The notes beneath the pieces are model-generated. The model was given only the letters and a program-made list of their open reading frames with translations. It was not told where the DNA came from and searched no databases. Both the position numbers and the translations under genes were made by a program. Of a stretch of DNA of 64,000 bases, positions 24,960 through 37,899 are shown in pieces (the first letter of the stretch is position 1; every line of letters begins with the position of its first letter). The DNA lies in NCBI RefSeq assembly GCF_000004075.3, contig NC_026655.2, positions 2,480,001 through 2,544,000 on the forward strand, written 5' to 3'. Source of the DNA: Cucumis sativus. Taxonomy: Eukaryota; Streptophyta; Magnoliopsida; Cucurbitales; Cucurbitaceae.

Positions 24960-25900
24960 GTATCCATTCGTTGATATCCTAATTCTAATAATTTTTGCCT
25001 CCTAAGTTATATTTTTGGACTATTATTTGTTGTCATTATAAAAATTCCATTACTATTCTTAATACTATAAGTAAATGGTGCGAAAAAAAAGTGATATGTT
25101 TTGCGGCCTTATATATTCAACTATAAATTTAATTTGTAGTGTATTCATTCGTCGTGAATCTTTCTTTATTTGTACGTATGAAGAAAAGATACACTCTATT
25201 GACTTTGACACCTAACATGTTAGTTTTGTTGCTTCAATTTTCGTTGAACAAGGTTATTATGAGTTTTGTTTTATTAACAATCATGGTACTTGTAATGGGT
25301 TGTTCTTACTTTTTTTTATATTTGGGAACTTCACCGTTGATTGTATTTGTCATATTAAATCCTCTCAAGAATGACCACATCAAAATTTCTAAAATCTTTT
25401 TTCTTTCTACGAGGGGGCAAAACAAGGACAATATCAAAATCTTTACGGATTTGGCTTTAGCCCTAACACAAGACACTACAAAAATAGTTAGTGTTTCTTA
25501 TATTAGAGAAACGTCCCCTTACAAAGTTCATATTTTAAACTTCAATGGAACCAAATAATGAAGATCTGTTTGTTCTATGTGGTGTTTGCTTTGGATCTAT
25601 TTTATTGGATTGGTTATATCACTGAAAGTTTTTTTGAGGTTATATATCAGATCTTGAAAAGGAAAATTTTGATATGTGACTCATATACTAAGAGTTGATT
25701 CCGACACAAATGAGCTCTCAAAGTTGCTCGAGGCCACTTTCAATGGCACTATTTATGTATTCTTTTTTTTTTTTTCCATCAATGGGATTGAAGTGTGGAG
25801 AGAGGATGATGCAAAGTTATGGAATGAACGTTGGTCTGTGGATGAAAGAATTTGTTATTGATAATTGCTCAAACTCTTAATTTGTTATTGTTAGAGCTGA
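24960..25900 (+). pseudogene. Decayed F-box gene with F-box-associated domain
   Basis: Frames shift several times, yet pieces in order match plant F-box proteins. They are a hydrophobic DILILIIF near 24975 resembling the F-box start, FFICTYEEKIHSIDFDT (about 25160-25210, an LICTYEEK-like motif), HGTCNGLFLLF (about 25285-25320, the SCNGLLCL motif) and YGFGFSPNTRHYK (about 25445-25485, the GFGFDPKSKDYK motif). These are followed by VSVSYIRETSPYKVHILNFNGTK (motif positions about 25491-25556). Further C-terminal pieces resembling the LSFD and IWVMKEYG regions lie at 25680-25860. A 139-codon open frame at 25139-25558 covers part of this by chance in mixed frames. Multiple stops make a functional product unlikely. 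Its F-box subfamily cannot be fixed. Confidence 0.6.
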
Positions 25901-26425
25901 TCGATTCTTGAAACTCACATCAAAGCCTACGAAAATGGTGACATCTTGCTTCAAATCAATGCTTCACACTTTGTTTTCACCTAAAGTTTTTATTACTTTA
26001 ACAAATGTATAAACTTTTAATTTATTATTTAAAAATCTCATGCCATAGTAAACAAACAAGATGTTTCATATAGTAATGAAAAAAATTTATAAGTCGTTTA
26101 CAAGATGAAAAATCATAATTGATAAAAAAAAATTGAATAATTTTTAAGAAAATGTTCGTGAATTTAAGTAACCAAAAAATATATTCAATTAATATTACGT
26201 ACAAAGTTAAAGGGAATTTATTTGTATCACTTGTAATTTAGAGAAAAAAAAAATGCCCTTAGCTTACAACTTAATATAATTAAATGAAATATATATTTTA
26301 ATTATTAATAATCAATTAAATGGGTAACAAACTTTGTTAATTTAAATTTTGATAAAGAGAATGATGTAAATAAAATTTTAAAATTGTAAGTAAATAGGAA
26401 ATAGGAATTGAGGCATCTGAAGCTC

Positions 26426-26713
26426 TTAGGGTTAAAAATCTGTAGGTGCCGCCGGCCGCTGTGATTCTCTCAGTCACCATCGTCTCCCTCTCCCATTCTC
26501 TCAAATCGTTTCCCTCTCTCAGTAGACAAAAGCTTAGATAAATTCTTCAACTCTCATTTCAGGTTTTCAATTACTATCAAAAGGTTAAATTTATATACTG
26601 AATCTTTGTAGTTTCAAATTAAATAATTATAATTTTGTTAAATTTGGAACAATCGAATCGAGGTGTTAACGGCGGCCAACTCTTTCTAAACCATTCATCA
26701 ACCTTAAACCCTA
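26426..26713 (+). promoter_or_regulatory. Telo-box elements of the mS35 gene
   Basis: TTAGGGTTA at 26426-26434 and AAACCCTA at 26706-26713 are telo-box motifs. In plants these are common near the transcription start of ribosomal-protein and other translation genes, which fits the gene beginning at 26733. Confidence 0.5.
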
Positions 26714-26732
26714 GAGGAGAACGACGACAGCC

Positions 26733-29700
26733 ATGAAATGGATTCTTTTGAGAAACCTTCCTCTCAGAGCTCGGAATCATCTTCTTCTTCGTTCTCCCAT
26801 TTACACATCCAATGCCCATCCTTCATTCTTCCTCTCACCCCCGGCCATCTCTCGCTTCAGGCTCTTCTCTTCTGATAACGATTCCCCGTCAAAGGAAGAT
26901 TCCCCGCCAAAGGAAGATTCTCAAACAGTTCCCCAAGCGAATTTGGTGTCCACTCAGAAGAAAGAAGCTTGTTTGGACGTCCAAGATGTAAGCAATAAAG
27001 GTACTTCCCCTCCCCAAGAGAATGGTCTACTTTATGGCTGCTTTCTGCTATCCAACTAACAAATTTGAATGTGAAGTCGACGTTTGCGTTTTAGTATTTG
27101 TTAAGTTGGATGGTTTGCTTGCCTGAGTGAAGGGAATTCGGGGGATGTTAAACTTTTGTTCGTAAGTAAGGAAGGGAGAGCTTGAAGATAGGTTATAATG
27201 TTAAAGAATTAGAGCAAACTGATTTAGTCATTTCATTTAATAGTTTGTAGATCATTATACAGTACAAACAGTTGGGCTTTTTTGTTTTCTTTATGATTTA
27301 ACGCTTTGAATTTGAGATTGGGTGATATTTGAATGCTTTTATTTCTTTTGTTTCTTTCTAGATCTGACGTTTATGCCTCGGTAAATTAGGATTTTGTTCA
27401 ATGCGACTTTATCGAGACTCATGGGAGTTGATAATTTTTTCATTTGATTCATTAAATTTCTGCCCCCAGAATTGAAAATGCGGATAAAGGAGTACTTCAA
27501 AGGTAACGAAGAAGCACTTCCATCAATTCTTGAAGCTATTCTTCAGAGGAAATTGGCTAGAAAGCATGAGGATACGGATGATGAACTTGTTGAAGAACTA
27601 AGAATGAAACCGTTGGAAGATGTCAAGGACAGAGAATTTGAATCTGATTTTGAAGAACTGCATGATACGGATGAAGAGATTGACGACCTTTATTATGCTA
27701 AAAATTTAGTTATGGAAAGAATGGCAAAGGATCCATACTTCAACATGGATGACAAAAAATGGGAGGATATTGTTCAGGATGCCGTAAATCATGGGATCCT
27801 GAGTGACACCAAGGCGTGTGAAGCGATCTTGGAGGATATGCTCAGTTGGGACAAGCTTCTTCCAGGTTTGCCCGCTTCCTTTACAGTTTACACACTTGTT
27901 TTGGTTAGTGTGCAACATTTCATCATCTTTCTTTTGTTATAATTAGCCTTTGTGGATTAGTTTCTGACATGCAACCCTTCCCATGCGTTCACACATCTCT
28001 TCTGGATTACAGTTTTTGAAGTAGAAGTTTATAAAATTCTAGTCTGGCATTATATTTACTCTATTTATTTGTTTCTGGTGTTTCATATCAACTGATTGTA
28101 ATTGTGTGTTGCATCTTATTGATTAGTTATGATGGTTGTACATCAATATCTTGTACAAGTTCCAAGTTATTGTTTTCCATTCAGATTATGTTTCAAACCT
28201 GGCTCTGAAAAGGCTTTGTTGATCTCATGCCCCATCATTTGTTGGTTTCATCTTAAGGCTGATATGTATGACCATGACTTTGAACGTTCCTTTGCTGCTA
28301 CACTTTCTTCTTCTCTCTGGAAAAGTGATGATAATACATTGTGTAGTGCCCTCTTTCCCCTCAGCCGAAATTGCAAGCCTTATCTCATCTTTTGTAAGAT
28401 CATAAGCACCTCTGAAAGGAAAATAATTAATGGTAAGCCGATTCTCAGATGATACTTGTAATACCCCCTCCAACTGAAAATTGTTGGTTCCACTTATCTG
28501 AAAACGTATAACCTTTTCCTGGAATTTGTACCCTCATTCGAGAGTTGAGACAACAAGCATCGAGCCAAAAATTCCACATGTATAAGAAACAAGGGAACTT
28601 GCATTGATGATCAAAATAACAACTTGTTAGGTACTAAAGCACCTTACCCCCAAAAAGCTAGCTATTGAGGTGTGAGAGTCAAACCATTTAATTACCACAT
28701 TGGTCATACCATTCTAACCAATGTGACACAAAAGTAGCCCGTACTACCTTGGTTCCTAACAAAACCTTAGTGCGGGGGAGAGAACCTCCTACATGTGAGT
28801 CTTCCAATCGTATATAATCAAAAGAAGGCTATAATTACAAAATAAATTCTTGTGAACACCATCAAGAAGCTGTATATTGTACATAATTCCATAAAAGACC
28901 TCGGTAGCAGCAGTATCTTAAGAAAATCCTACCACTTCTCTCTCCAAAGGGGCCACAGAAATGCTTGGCTCAGTTCCATGAGCCTTGGCTCTTCTTCTCA
29001 CCCTAACCGTGCTTCTAAACTAAATCATTCAGCAACCTCATCCACCCCCTTGAGCAAACAGGCTGTGGATTAGTAGGTGATCTTGGGTCTCCTCATCCCC
29101 TTTAACAGAAAATGCAGAGAGTCCTATAACGAAGAGTCTACCAAAAAAACTTAACTTTCTTTTGGATCTTAAACTCCCAAATTGAAGGCACCAAAAGAGG
29201 TTTCAATCTACCATTAAGATTTGAGAAATGGTGGAGTCCAGATTTTCAGGAGAAAGAATCTCTGGTGTCTATCATTTTCTAATGTATTCATCGTTAAGCC
29301 ATGCAAGAAGTATATACCCTTTTCTTATTATGGATGATCTATTCTCTTATGTATTGCTTCATTTTGTATTATTGTTTTTATATCTTGTTTTCTTATCAAT
29401 TATTCAACTTTGTTCAACCTGCGGAATTCCATGTCTTGTGAGAAATAAGATATGTTGTTTTATGGTGATTGTTATAGTTGCTTAATCCATTCAGTCTAAC
29501 ATGTGCAATCATCTATCGTTGTTAGCTTGTGGTGTATGCCTGATGATTTGAAGAAAAAGTGCAATTCTCTTCTAATGATTTTCCCCCCTTTCTTTGTAAT
29601 TTTTTGTTCATTTTAGATGATTTAAAGAAAAAAGTAGAAGCAAGGTTCAATGAGCTGGGGGATTTGTGTGAAAAGGGGGAGCTTGAACCTGAGGAAGCTT

Positions 29701-30646
29701 ACAATCAGTTTAAAAAATTTGAAGATGAGGTGGTCATGGAATATGGAAAGATGATGGAGGCAGAAGCTCCAACGTTCGATGAAACTGATGTGCAAGACAA
29801 TAAAAAGGACTTGGATGACCCACCAGGTGAAGGGCCAATTCTTAGATGGCAAACAAGGGTTGTGTTTGCACCAGGTGGGGATGCATGGCATCCCAGAAAC
29901 CGAAAAGTGAAACTATCTGTTACTGTGAAGGAGCTTGGTTTATCAAAGTTCCAGTTTCGTCGACTGAGGGAGTTGGTTGGTAAGCGCTACCATCCTGGGA
30001 AAGATGAGCTTACGATTACTAGTGAGAGGTAAGGTCATCATTTGTATGTTGTAAGGTTTAGTTCTGCTGATACTTCTCGTTGGTCTACTTTTTGGTGTTT
30101 GACACATCTTTGTAGGACCAAAAACAGGTTTCTGACATCTCTAATAGAGATGCCAATTTCCAATGTCACTAAATAAATAGGACAGATCTACACGTTTTGT
30201 GCTCCATTTCTTCGTTCTTTCACTACGGCAAGGAATTATTATCATTGTAGTTTCTCTTTCTTAATTATTTGCATGTGAGGGTGTAAACCAATTTGACTTT
30301 CTAATCATTCCCCCCCCTGAGGAATCTTGACCACGATCCACACTTGATCTTACTGAACTTTCGCAGCCTATGTTATGATTTATCAAGTTTACCTTTTGTT
30401 GATCTAAATTTGCAGTGAATTCTAACTTCAATTGTATTTCTCAGGTTCGAACATAGAGAGGAAAATAGGAAGGATTGCCTTAGGACTCTTCTCTCTCTCA
30501 TTGAGGAAGCTGGAAAAGCCAACCAACTTGTAGAGGATGCTCGAACTTTGTATGTGAAGGAGAGGTTGCGAGCAAATCCCCAGTTTATGGAGAGGCTGCG
30601 CGCCAAGAAAATGAGCTCGCAAGTATCAAGCCCTCAACCTGCTTGA
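26733..30646 (+). CDS. Mitochondrial small-subunit ribosomal protein mS35 (S24/S35 family), four exons
   Basis: The exons are 26733-27000, 27470-27865, 29617-30028 and 30445-30646; borders are GT-AG and phases agree, giving 425 residues. The N terminus (MKWILLRNLPLRARNHLLL) is Arg-rich and without acids, a typical mitochondrial presequence. An acidic, Ser/Pro-rich linker follows. Exon 2 encodes a charged helical region with KEYFKGNEEALPSILEAIL and KDPYFNMDDKKW. The conserved mS35/MRP-S28 domain spans exons 3 and 4, with LRWQTRVVFAPGGDAWHP, RKVKLSVTVKELGLS, LVGKRYHPGKDELTIT and EHREENRKDCLRTLLSLIEE. It is expected to be a structural part of the mitochondrial small ribosomal subunit. Intron 2 is 1751 bases and holds a LINE relic in antisense. 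Telo-box motifs upstream fit a translation-related gene. Confidence 0.9.
28950..29240 (-). mobile_element. LINE (non-LTR retrotransposon) relic in mS35 intron 2
   Basis: On the minus strand, broken frames give KIQKKVKFFW and LRYRTLC (about 29113-29175), then after a frameshift DEETQDHLLIHSLFAQ (about 29051-29099). This order matches the zinc-binding region (zf-RVT) at the C terminus of plant LINE reverse-transcriptase polyproteins. Stops and frameshifts show it is dead. Sequence on either side within the intron (28225-28950) may belong to the same insertion. Confidence 0.6.
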
Positions 30647-32922
30647 TTCTTTGATTTTTGATGCTGTTGAAAAACAACCAAGTTGTACTCGGTCTAATGA
30701 TTGGTAATGTTTACAATATTTTCTTACCAAGTTAGTTGCCTCTTTTTGAGGCAATGAATGAGAAAAAGGAACGCGTAAGTTAAAGATAGTGAAATTTGTA
30801 GAAAACCATAAGGTCATATTGTCACCAAAATTTCCCCCTCTGAATTGACTTGTTACTTCCTCTTGTGTGTAGTTGGATTTCCTTTGTTTTCTTTTTTTTG
30901 GTAAAGCTTTATTTTGGGATAGACATCTTGTGTTAAAATTTGTTTAGCTTTACAAGGTGGCAAAGGGGGGGAGGTGTGTAGCTCTAATAGTTGACTTTTG
31001 TAAGTCGTTAAATGAAAGCTATTTATAAATCCCATAATTGATAATTACTTGTAGTTAGTTATGTGTAACTTTGACAATGTTAGAGTTATTACTTTTGGCA
31101 CTCGAGTGCAACTTGGTCTTGAGTCAAACATGAAGACACTAACCTTTTTCATTTGGCCTTAACTCAAACATCAAGACTCTAACCTTTTTCATTTGGCCTT
31201 GAGTCTAGTGGTGACCTTGGACTTTGGTTTGGAAAAGTTTATAAAAGATCGTACTAAAATCATACAAAATTTATTTACGTGCTATCTCCATTCACTTTAT
31301 GATAAAATACAAGTATGATTTTAAGATTAGAAATAAAGTAAAATGTAGTGTGTCGAACTGCTTATGGAAAATGATATCGACAATCATAATGTTACCCTTG
31401 TTCTAAGTTTCTAGTCCACCATTTTAAAACTTGATAAAGTGCTAAAATGTCATGAATTTAATTCATGGTGGTGCCCATTACCAAATTTAATATCCTATAA
31501 AGTTATTTAATACTCAAAAGTTATTTAACGAGTTATCCTATGAAATTAGTAGAGTTGTGTGGAAGTTGACCTAAACACTTACCAAGCAATTTAAATAACT
31601 TTAAAATGAAGCAACTTTTAGGGCAATAATTTTTTTCCATTGGCTTAATTGAAAAAATCCAAGAAGTGAGGAAAATAAGCTTGTCTGTGGAGGGCATATT
31701 TGATCTGTTTTTTTAGAACATAAAACAAGACCGAACAAGAAATAAAACTATGTTTGATAACTATTCTCGTTTTCTCTTTCTTAAAAAAAAAAATAGAAAC
31801 ATAAAATTGTTTGATAATAATTTTTTTTGTTACTTATGTTATTTTTTCTAACATTATTTTTTTAATTTAAATATAAGTTAATTATTTTAAAAAAATATAA
31901 AATATAGAATACATTAAAAAATATAAATAATTATAAACATTGATATTATCAAATAAACATAAACCAGGTTGTTGCAAAATTAATAACTATAATACAATAG
32001 ATTTTATTAATCATACCTTATTAAATTTTGATTTGAAATTAGTTGCTAAATTTTTAAGGAAGGAGAATAGATATAAAAGGGATTTGTTCTTTTTTAGAAA
32101 ATGAGAAACTTATCAAACCGACCCTAAGTTGTCAACCAAAAAGAAATGCTACGTAAGATGTTGACTAGCACATGGTATTTTTTTTGTAACAGAGAAGACC
32201 ACTTGGAGCTATTATCAAGACTATAGAAATGAGGAATTAAGAATGTATCTTCATTTGGGGTTTTCCATTCATCTTTTTTGGCAAAGAGTATAGAACTTCC
32301 CAAACGAATGAGAGGTTCCCAAGTGTGCAATATTATATTTCTTTTTGAGTTTCAAAATATTAAATTGCTTCAAGATCATTCTTTTAAGTATAACAAACGA
32401 GAGACGTAAGATTTGAACCCGACCTCAAAATGAAGACTGCATGTTAGTTACCGTTCCCCGTTAATAATTTGAAGATGCGTCATTGTACGAATGCTATTTT
32501 CTTCTCTTTTACAAAAATCCTTCACCCTCACTTTCTTTGCTATGAACTATGGTTATCAGCTACCGATAAAGCTTTTAAAAGCTCTAATACCAATTGTATC
32601 GTAGGGACATATTTGAAAGTGATTCTAAAAATCTGAAATTAAACAAGAAACTAATTTCTAAGTGATTAAAAGCATGCCCATTTTAAGATATCACTCCCAC
32701 CACCACTACTACTAATGTAGAGCACAAAATTTGAACCATGATACGGGTCATTCATTTCTTAGTTCAAAGCATAGGATACAGCAACAGGAATAGAGTTGCT
32801 TTAATTATTCATATTCTATCAAATGCATCCAAAACTAATAAGTTTAAACTTAATAATGATTTAGGAAAAAGAAACAAAACATAACATATTTTTCTTGTCT
32901 TACCTGAATTGCTGTGTACTGC
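30647..32922. other. Intergenic between convergent mS35 and PB1 genes
   Basis: It contains 3' UTR sequence of both genes, a 40-base tandem repeat (31112-31208) and AT-rich dispersed-repeat sequence around 31740-32100. No supported gene was found. Confidence 0.45.
31112..31208. repeat. Tandem repeat, 40-base unit, about 2.4 copies
   Basis: The block TCAAACAT...CTAACCTTTTTCATTTGGCCTT repeats with a 40-base period and a few substitutions (for example at 31142 and 31182). Confidence 0.7.
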
Positions 32923-35339
32923 CTATGAGTTCCTGACCTGCTGCTGCTGTGTGCCATCTACTGGAAGCTGTCTAGAAGCATCGGATAGAGCGGCCGCGGC
33001 TGCCTGAGTCATAGTTTGGTACTGAGAAGCCATCGGCGTAGCTGGGATGTTCTGGGGTGGAGCATTAGTGTAGTCAAATCCATAATTAGCAGTGCCTGAG
33101 GGGGCAGGAGCGACAGCTAAAGATTGAGATGGATAGTTCATTTGGGGAAGACCCATGTATGGTTGTTGGAACTGATTGTGAGGAACTTGTAATAAGGGAG
33201 GAGGATTTGACGTCACCGCAGTTCTGTACACGTTAGCCGCCATTTCTGGCATAGCCGCGGTAACTTTCTGAGGATAGAGGGATGGTTGATTACTATCATT
33301 GTAAACGATTGAAGAAGAGACAATGGCGGGGCTAGCGGATGCTTGCCGGTTGGGTACAGCCAAGGGAGTTTCAGCAGGACTTGATTGGACTGACATATTG
33401 TAGGTTGGTTGAGTTTGTGTAATGGGCATTAGATAGACCGGATATTGCTGATCAATTGGATGATGAAGTTGCTGTTGGGATGGTGTTGGAGTGTAAATGG
33501 GATGATAATACTGTTGAACGGGGACATGCCCCGCTGCGGCTGCAGGGTGGTGGTGATGGATGTAATGGGTGGTCGCGTGGACGAATTGTTGTGGTTGCTT
33601 CTGATCTAATTGTGAAGTCAAGAGATAAGCAGGATCAAGGTGTTGAATTGGTACTTGTTGACTTGTTAGGAAACCATCACTTTCTGTAATGGGAGAGGCT
33701 TGAACTTGGTTCTCTCTCATAATTTGGTCATGAAAATATATGGGTTTGGACTGAGAATTTGCTGATGCTATGCTACTATCACTGTAACAAACACCAAGAA
33801 CATTTTTTAATGAAGAGCCATTTCAAAACCGAACTAGCAAATAAATTTTCCAGTTGTAACTTGAAGATGGTCCTCGTATTTAGTTCTCAAATTTCAGAAA
33901 ACGAATGTAAGAAGCATGTATTGATCTCCATGACCATTTGCCAGCAGGAACAAACAACTCCTAATTTTAAACATTAACACTGTGAAAGAACATGCTTTCA
34001 GATGAGGGGATTTCGTAATCATGGTGAAGGAGATGAAAACGACAACAATCATACGTGCTTCACAAGAGTAGCCAATAATATTCTTATGAACAAAGATTTT
34101 CTGAAAAAGCATTTGAACGAGCGAGCTAAATCGAGCAAGTGAAATCCATATTGAAGCTTAGTGAGAAATTTGGACAAGAGTTATACAATACCTGGCAACA
34201 GAATCCGGCGACGGTAGACCAAAACCACCGCTAACAACAGGACTGGCAACACCCCTGTTTTGCAAGGTTTGCAATGGCAATGGAGGCTTCCGAAACGCCA
34301 CCGTACCGGCCTGTTCCGGTCTCTCGTCGTCGAGAAAGACCCGATTGGCGTTTTCATGATTTGAAATAACACCCAATGGAATAGTTGCTGCAGCAGCAGC
34401 CAACGCCGTAGGAATTGGAGGAACACCAAAATTCATCTGCCCAAACTGCTCTTCCAATCCCACCTTCGGATCTTGAACTCTACCCTCCGTCTCTTCCACC
34501 CGGACACGTATCGGCGGCAAATTGGACATTGATGGCACCGAAGAAGAGGAACCAAACGAAGAATCATTTTCCACAGCAGGAGAATCAGGAATCGATTGTA
34601 CATCTTGAGCCGAACTACTATTCTTCACAACCTGTTTGTCAATATGCCCTAAAGAATCATGACCTTGATTTTCCAAATCATTACACGAATCACTCGTATG
34701 AACCGCGTCGAGATTCACCATACATTCCATAGTAGCCGAATCAGAAAGCCCTCTAGGAATCATCCCAGCAGAGTTATTTAAGGCATCAACAAACCACGTT
34801 TCGTGTTTAGCATCATCAAGCAACGAACCCATAGACGCCGCAGTTTCTGGCTTGATGAAGAAGAGAAACAAACGAATTCGTAAAGGTTTCAACGGCGAAG
34901 CCATAGTGATTCGGTCATATTCCTCAATCATATTCTCGAGATCTTCATCCGTCGCAATGGAAATAAGGGAATCGAGATCTTCGTGAGGGAGCTGGTACTT
35001 GAGGGTGAAAGGGCGGCCATTAAGGAGTGTTCGGGAGAGACGCATGCAGAGGTCAGAGAGTGAGGAATGGCGGTCGACGACGACAATACGAGTGTCGCCA
35101 CCGACGTAGCAGAGGGACTTATCGTGAGGACGGGGGATAATGTGGCCGCCATAGCTGCACATGAGACGGAGCTTGGCGCCGGGAACTGGGGGGAGAGGGT
35201 CGTCCCAATCGGCATTGTGGGAACGGGGTGAGGATTCAATGGATTCTTGATAGTTGTTTTGATGGTGATGCTGCATGGAGTTGGGTGCATAGTTAGCAGC
35301 AGCGGCCGTTGTTGCACTGGCCGGAGGTGGTGGATCCAT
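32923..35339 (-). CDS. PB1-domain (octicosapeptide/Phox/Bem1p) protein, two exons
   Basis: The exons are 35339-34192 and 33781-32923, joined in phase 2, giving 668 residues. A PB1 domain spans about residues 55-160. It has an N-terminal basic strand (KLRLMCSYGGHI with K56) and an acidic OPCA-type segment (ATDEDLENMIEEYD), so it could bind on both PB1 faces. The remainder looks disordered. It has a Ser-rich acidic middle, an Ala-rich segment and, in exon 2, a Gln/His/Pro/Tyr-rich prion-like tail (QQQLHHPIDQQYP, YQTMTQAAAAALSDASRQL). There is no kinase, ARF or B3 domain, so it is neither an ARF/IAA nor a Raf-like kinase. It is probably a cytosolic scaffold, but the partner is unknown. The start at 35339 is the first ATG; the frame is open a few codons upstream through TTG only. 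A possible donor just after the stop suggests an intron in the 3' UTR. Confidence 0.9.
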
Positions 35340-35424
35340 CTTAGTCAACTACTAATGAATTTCAATCTCTCTCAGATTGGGATCAAATACAAATACTTCA
35401 CTTTAATTCCAAGATGGCTTTTCT

Positions 35425-35452
35425 TTTATTTATTTATTTATTTATTTAATAA
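35425..35452. repeat. Microsatellite (TTTA)n
   Basis: About six TTTA units lie close upstream of the PB1-domain gene. Confidence 0.75.
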
Positions 35453-37899
35453 ATGCTATTAAATAAAGCTTTTAAAGTTTCCTGATTTTTTGTTTTTTTT
35501 GTTTTTTACTATAAAATATAAAATATAAAATATAAAGTATTTTATTTTATTATTTCTTACATTTCAAGATAGGTAAATTTGAGTAAAGTCAAGGCAAATA
35601 ACAATATGGCTTCTTCATATAGAAGAATTAGCTTAGAGGTGAAAATCCTCTTAATTGCTTCCAATCAAAGAAATTTAGAAAAAAGCTAAGGTCAAATTTC
35701 CCATATTTAGTCCATCGTTTTTTTCTTCTTCCTTCTTAGGTTGTTTTAGAAACATCTAATTCATTTGGGTTTAGGCTTTTTAGATTTTAACACGTTGTTA
35801 CCGTTAATTTTGTGTGTTTGATATGTTTTTAAACTTTACAATAAAGGTATTTGATGAACTAATTAACAACTTTAGGGCATATAGAATTGCAACAATGCCC
35901 TAATTGCAACCTATGTTTCCGTATAGAATTGCAACCTACCAACAATAGCAACTCAAACGAGCTCCAAATAGCTTTGTTAGGGTGAACTTCATTTCACCAA
36001 AATTGACTTAATTTTCTTTTTAAAAAAATCTATTTATAATGATTTTTTAAAAATGACTAGAGGAAATTTAATCATTTTAAAATCAATTTTGATTTAAATA
36101 ACTTTATAATCACTCCCAAACATACCTTAACAGAGATAAAACAAAACCAAATCACCTAAGATAAGTGTAAAAATGACCTAAATAAAATCGTTAAGTAGCA
36201 AGAGTAGTTGTGTTGTTAAATGTGCAATTGCCTCCATAGAGTGTTGTTTGTTAACTTTCCATGCATTTTTTTTTCTCAAATAATTTATAATCATTTTTGC
36301 GTGTTTGGGTTAATTTGTATACATTTTGATTATTCTCACGTAAAGTTTTAGGCTTATTTTCATGATATTTTTTTTAATTTTAGTTATAATATAATAACTC
36401 CATTTTGATTATGTAATACCTTATATCATGAAAGTGTAGCCAACAATACAGTACATAATATCACATGGCTCACATTTATAGAAATTTTAATCGTGTTAAC
36501 TAAGTGTTTGGTACAACCTTTACTATGTTAATCTATGATAAATTATATTATTGCATTTCTTTTTCATCAATATACGAGGATAGAAAAATGAAATAGAGTT
36601 ATATAATCTCTATAATTTCGAGTTGGACAGTTTACACTTACCTCAACTAGTTAATCTCACGGTGCCTGATTCTACAACATTTGGTTATCAAGGAAATCTG
36701 TAAATTATTTTCTAGATAGGTGGCCACCATGGATCGAACACATAATTACTTTATACTATGCTGAAACTTTACAGTTAGAGTGCCTTTTTAATTGACGTTG
36801 TTTTATTATAGTTAGTGTTTTGTAATTAGTTTATATGAAATAAATTAACTAAATGGTTCTTTTAAAATAATATCATTATATTAATATAATAAGTTAATTA
36901 GATGGTCTAATTTTGTTTTAATTAGTTATTATTTTTTTTTATATATAAATTGAAAAGGAAATTGTTCTTAAATAGAATTGGATTTTATTTTTAAAATATT
37001 CTTAAATAAATCTATAAAATAAAAAAAATTGATAAGTTATTTATACTTTGTAAACAAACCCTAAATGATAAATGATAAAGTTAATTACATTTTGTAAATA
37101 TTTCGTAAATGTTCTAATTTTGACAATTTTTCTAAAAAATACAGTCATCAAATAAATTTAAATTTGTTAGTGATGATTTCTATGTAAAGTAAGCTATATT
37201 AGCCATAAATTTACTAAAAAATATGACATCTATATTCTTAAGTAATTGTCTTAGACGACTAGCTATGTTTCCTCATATCAATTTCTGGCCGTGTAGTGTA
37301 GACGTCTTTTTCTATATAAAATCTCTTTCAACAAGAGAGGTTTGAAGTCACCACCTTGAAAAATATTTTTTTAGCATCTTTACAAATAAATCAGTACAAG
37401 AATGAGAATAAAGAAAATGAAAAAGGTACTATTTGGATTTCGATTTCCAACAAATGATGAAATTATCAAAAAAAAAAAAAAAAAGAAAGAAAGAAATAAG
37501 GTTGATTAACTATGAACTATAAATCATAGTATAAAGAGAAAAATTGAGAATTTTGAGGCATAGTTTAATAATGGGATTCATTGCATTTACAATTGTATTA
37601 TTGTTATTATTGATTGTTCATTGAGTAAAGGAAGACATCATTCACATCTTTACCCTTTCTCTTTCGTGATTTCAACGTTGCTTTCCTTTCTGCTTTCCAA
37701 CTTCCTCTTTTTATATATAATTTTCATTCACTTACTTTTTTTAAAAATCTCTATAGCTTTTCAACTTTATATTCATTAGTGTTTGTATTATCTATTAATT
37801 TTTCATATGTTGATTCAAATTTTGGGTAATGAAAATTACTCAAACAACAATCATAGATTCATATATGGAAACTCTCAAATGTATAAATATTAAGAAATT

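Noticed and set aside
25139-25558. Frame of 139 codons as an intact gene
   Set aside because: F-box motifs lie in different frames across it, so it is a chance frame over a pseudogene.
28852-29073. Plus-strand frame in mS35 intron 2
   Set aside because: It is the reverse of the LINE relic, whose motifs are on the minus strand.
32124-32330. Minus-strand frame of 68 codons
   Set aside because: It looks like a possible transposon protein scrap, but I could not tie it to any family.
34415-35317. Other-frame ORFs over PB1 gene exon 1
   Set aside because: They are shadows of the PB1-domain coding exon.
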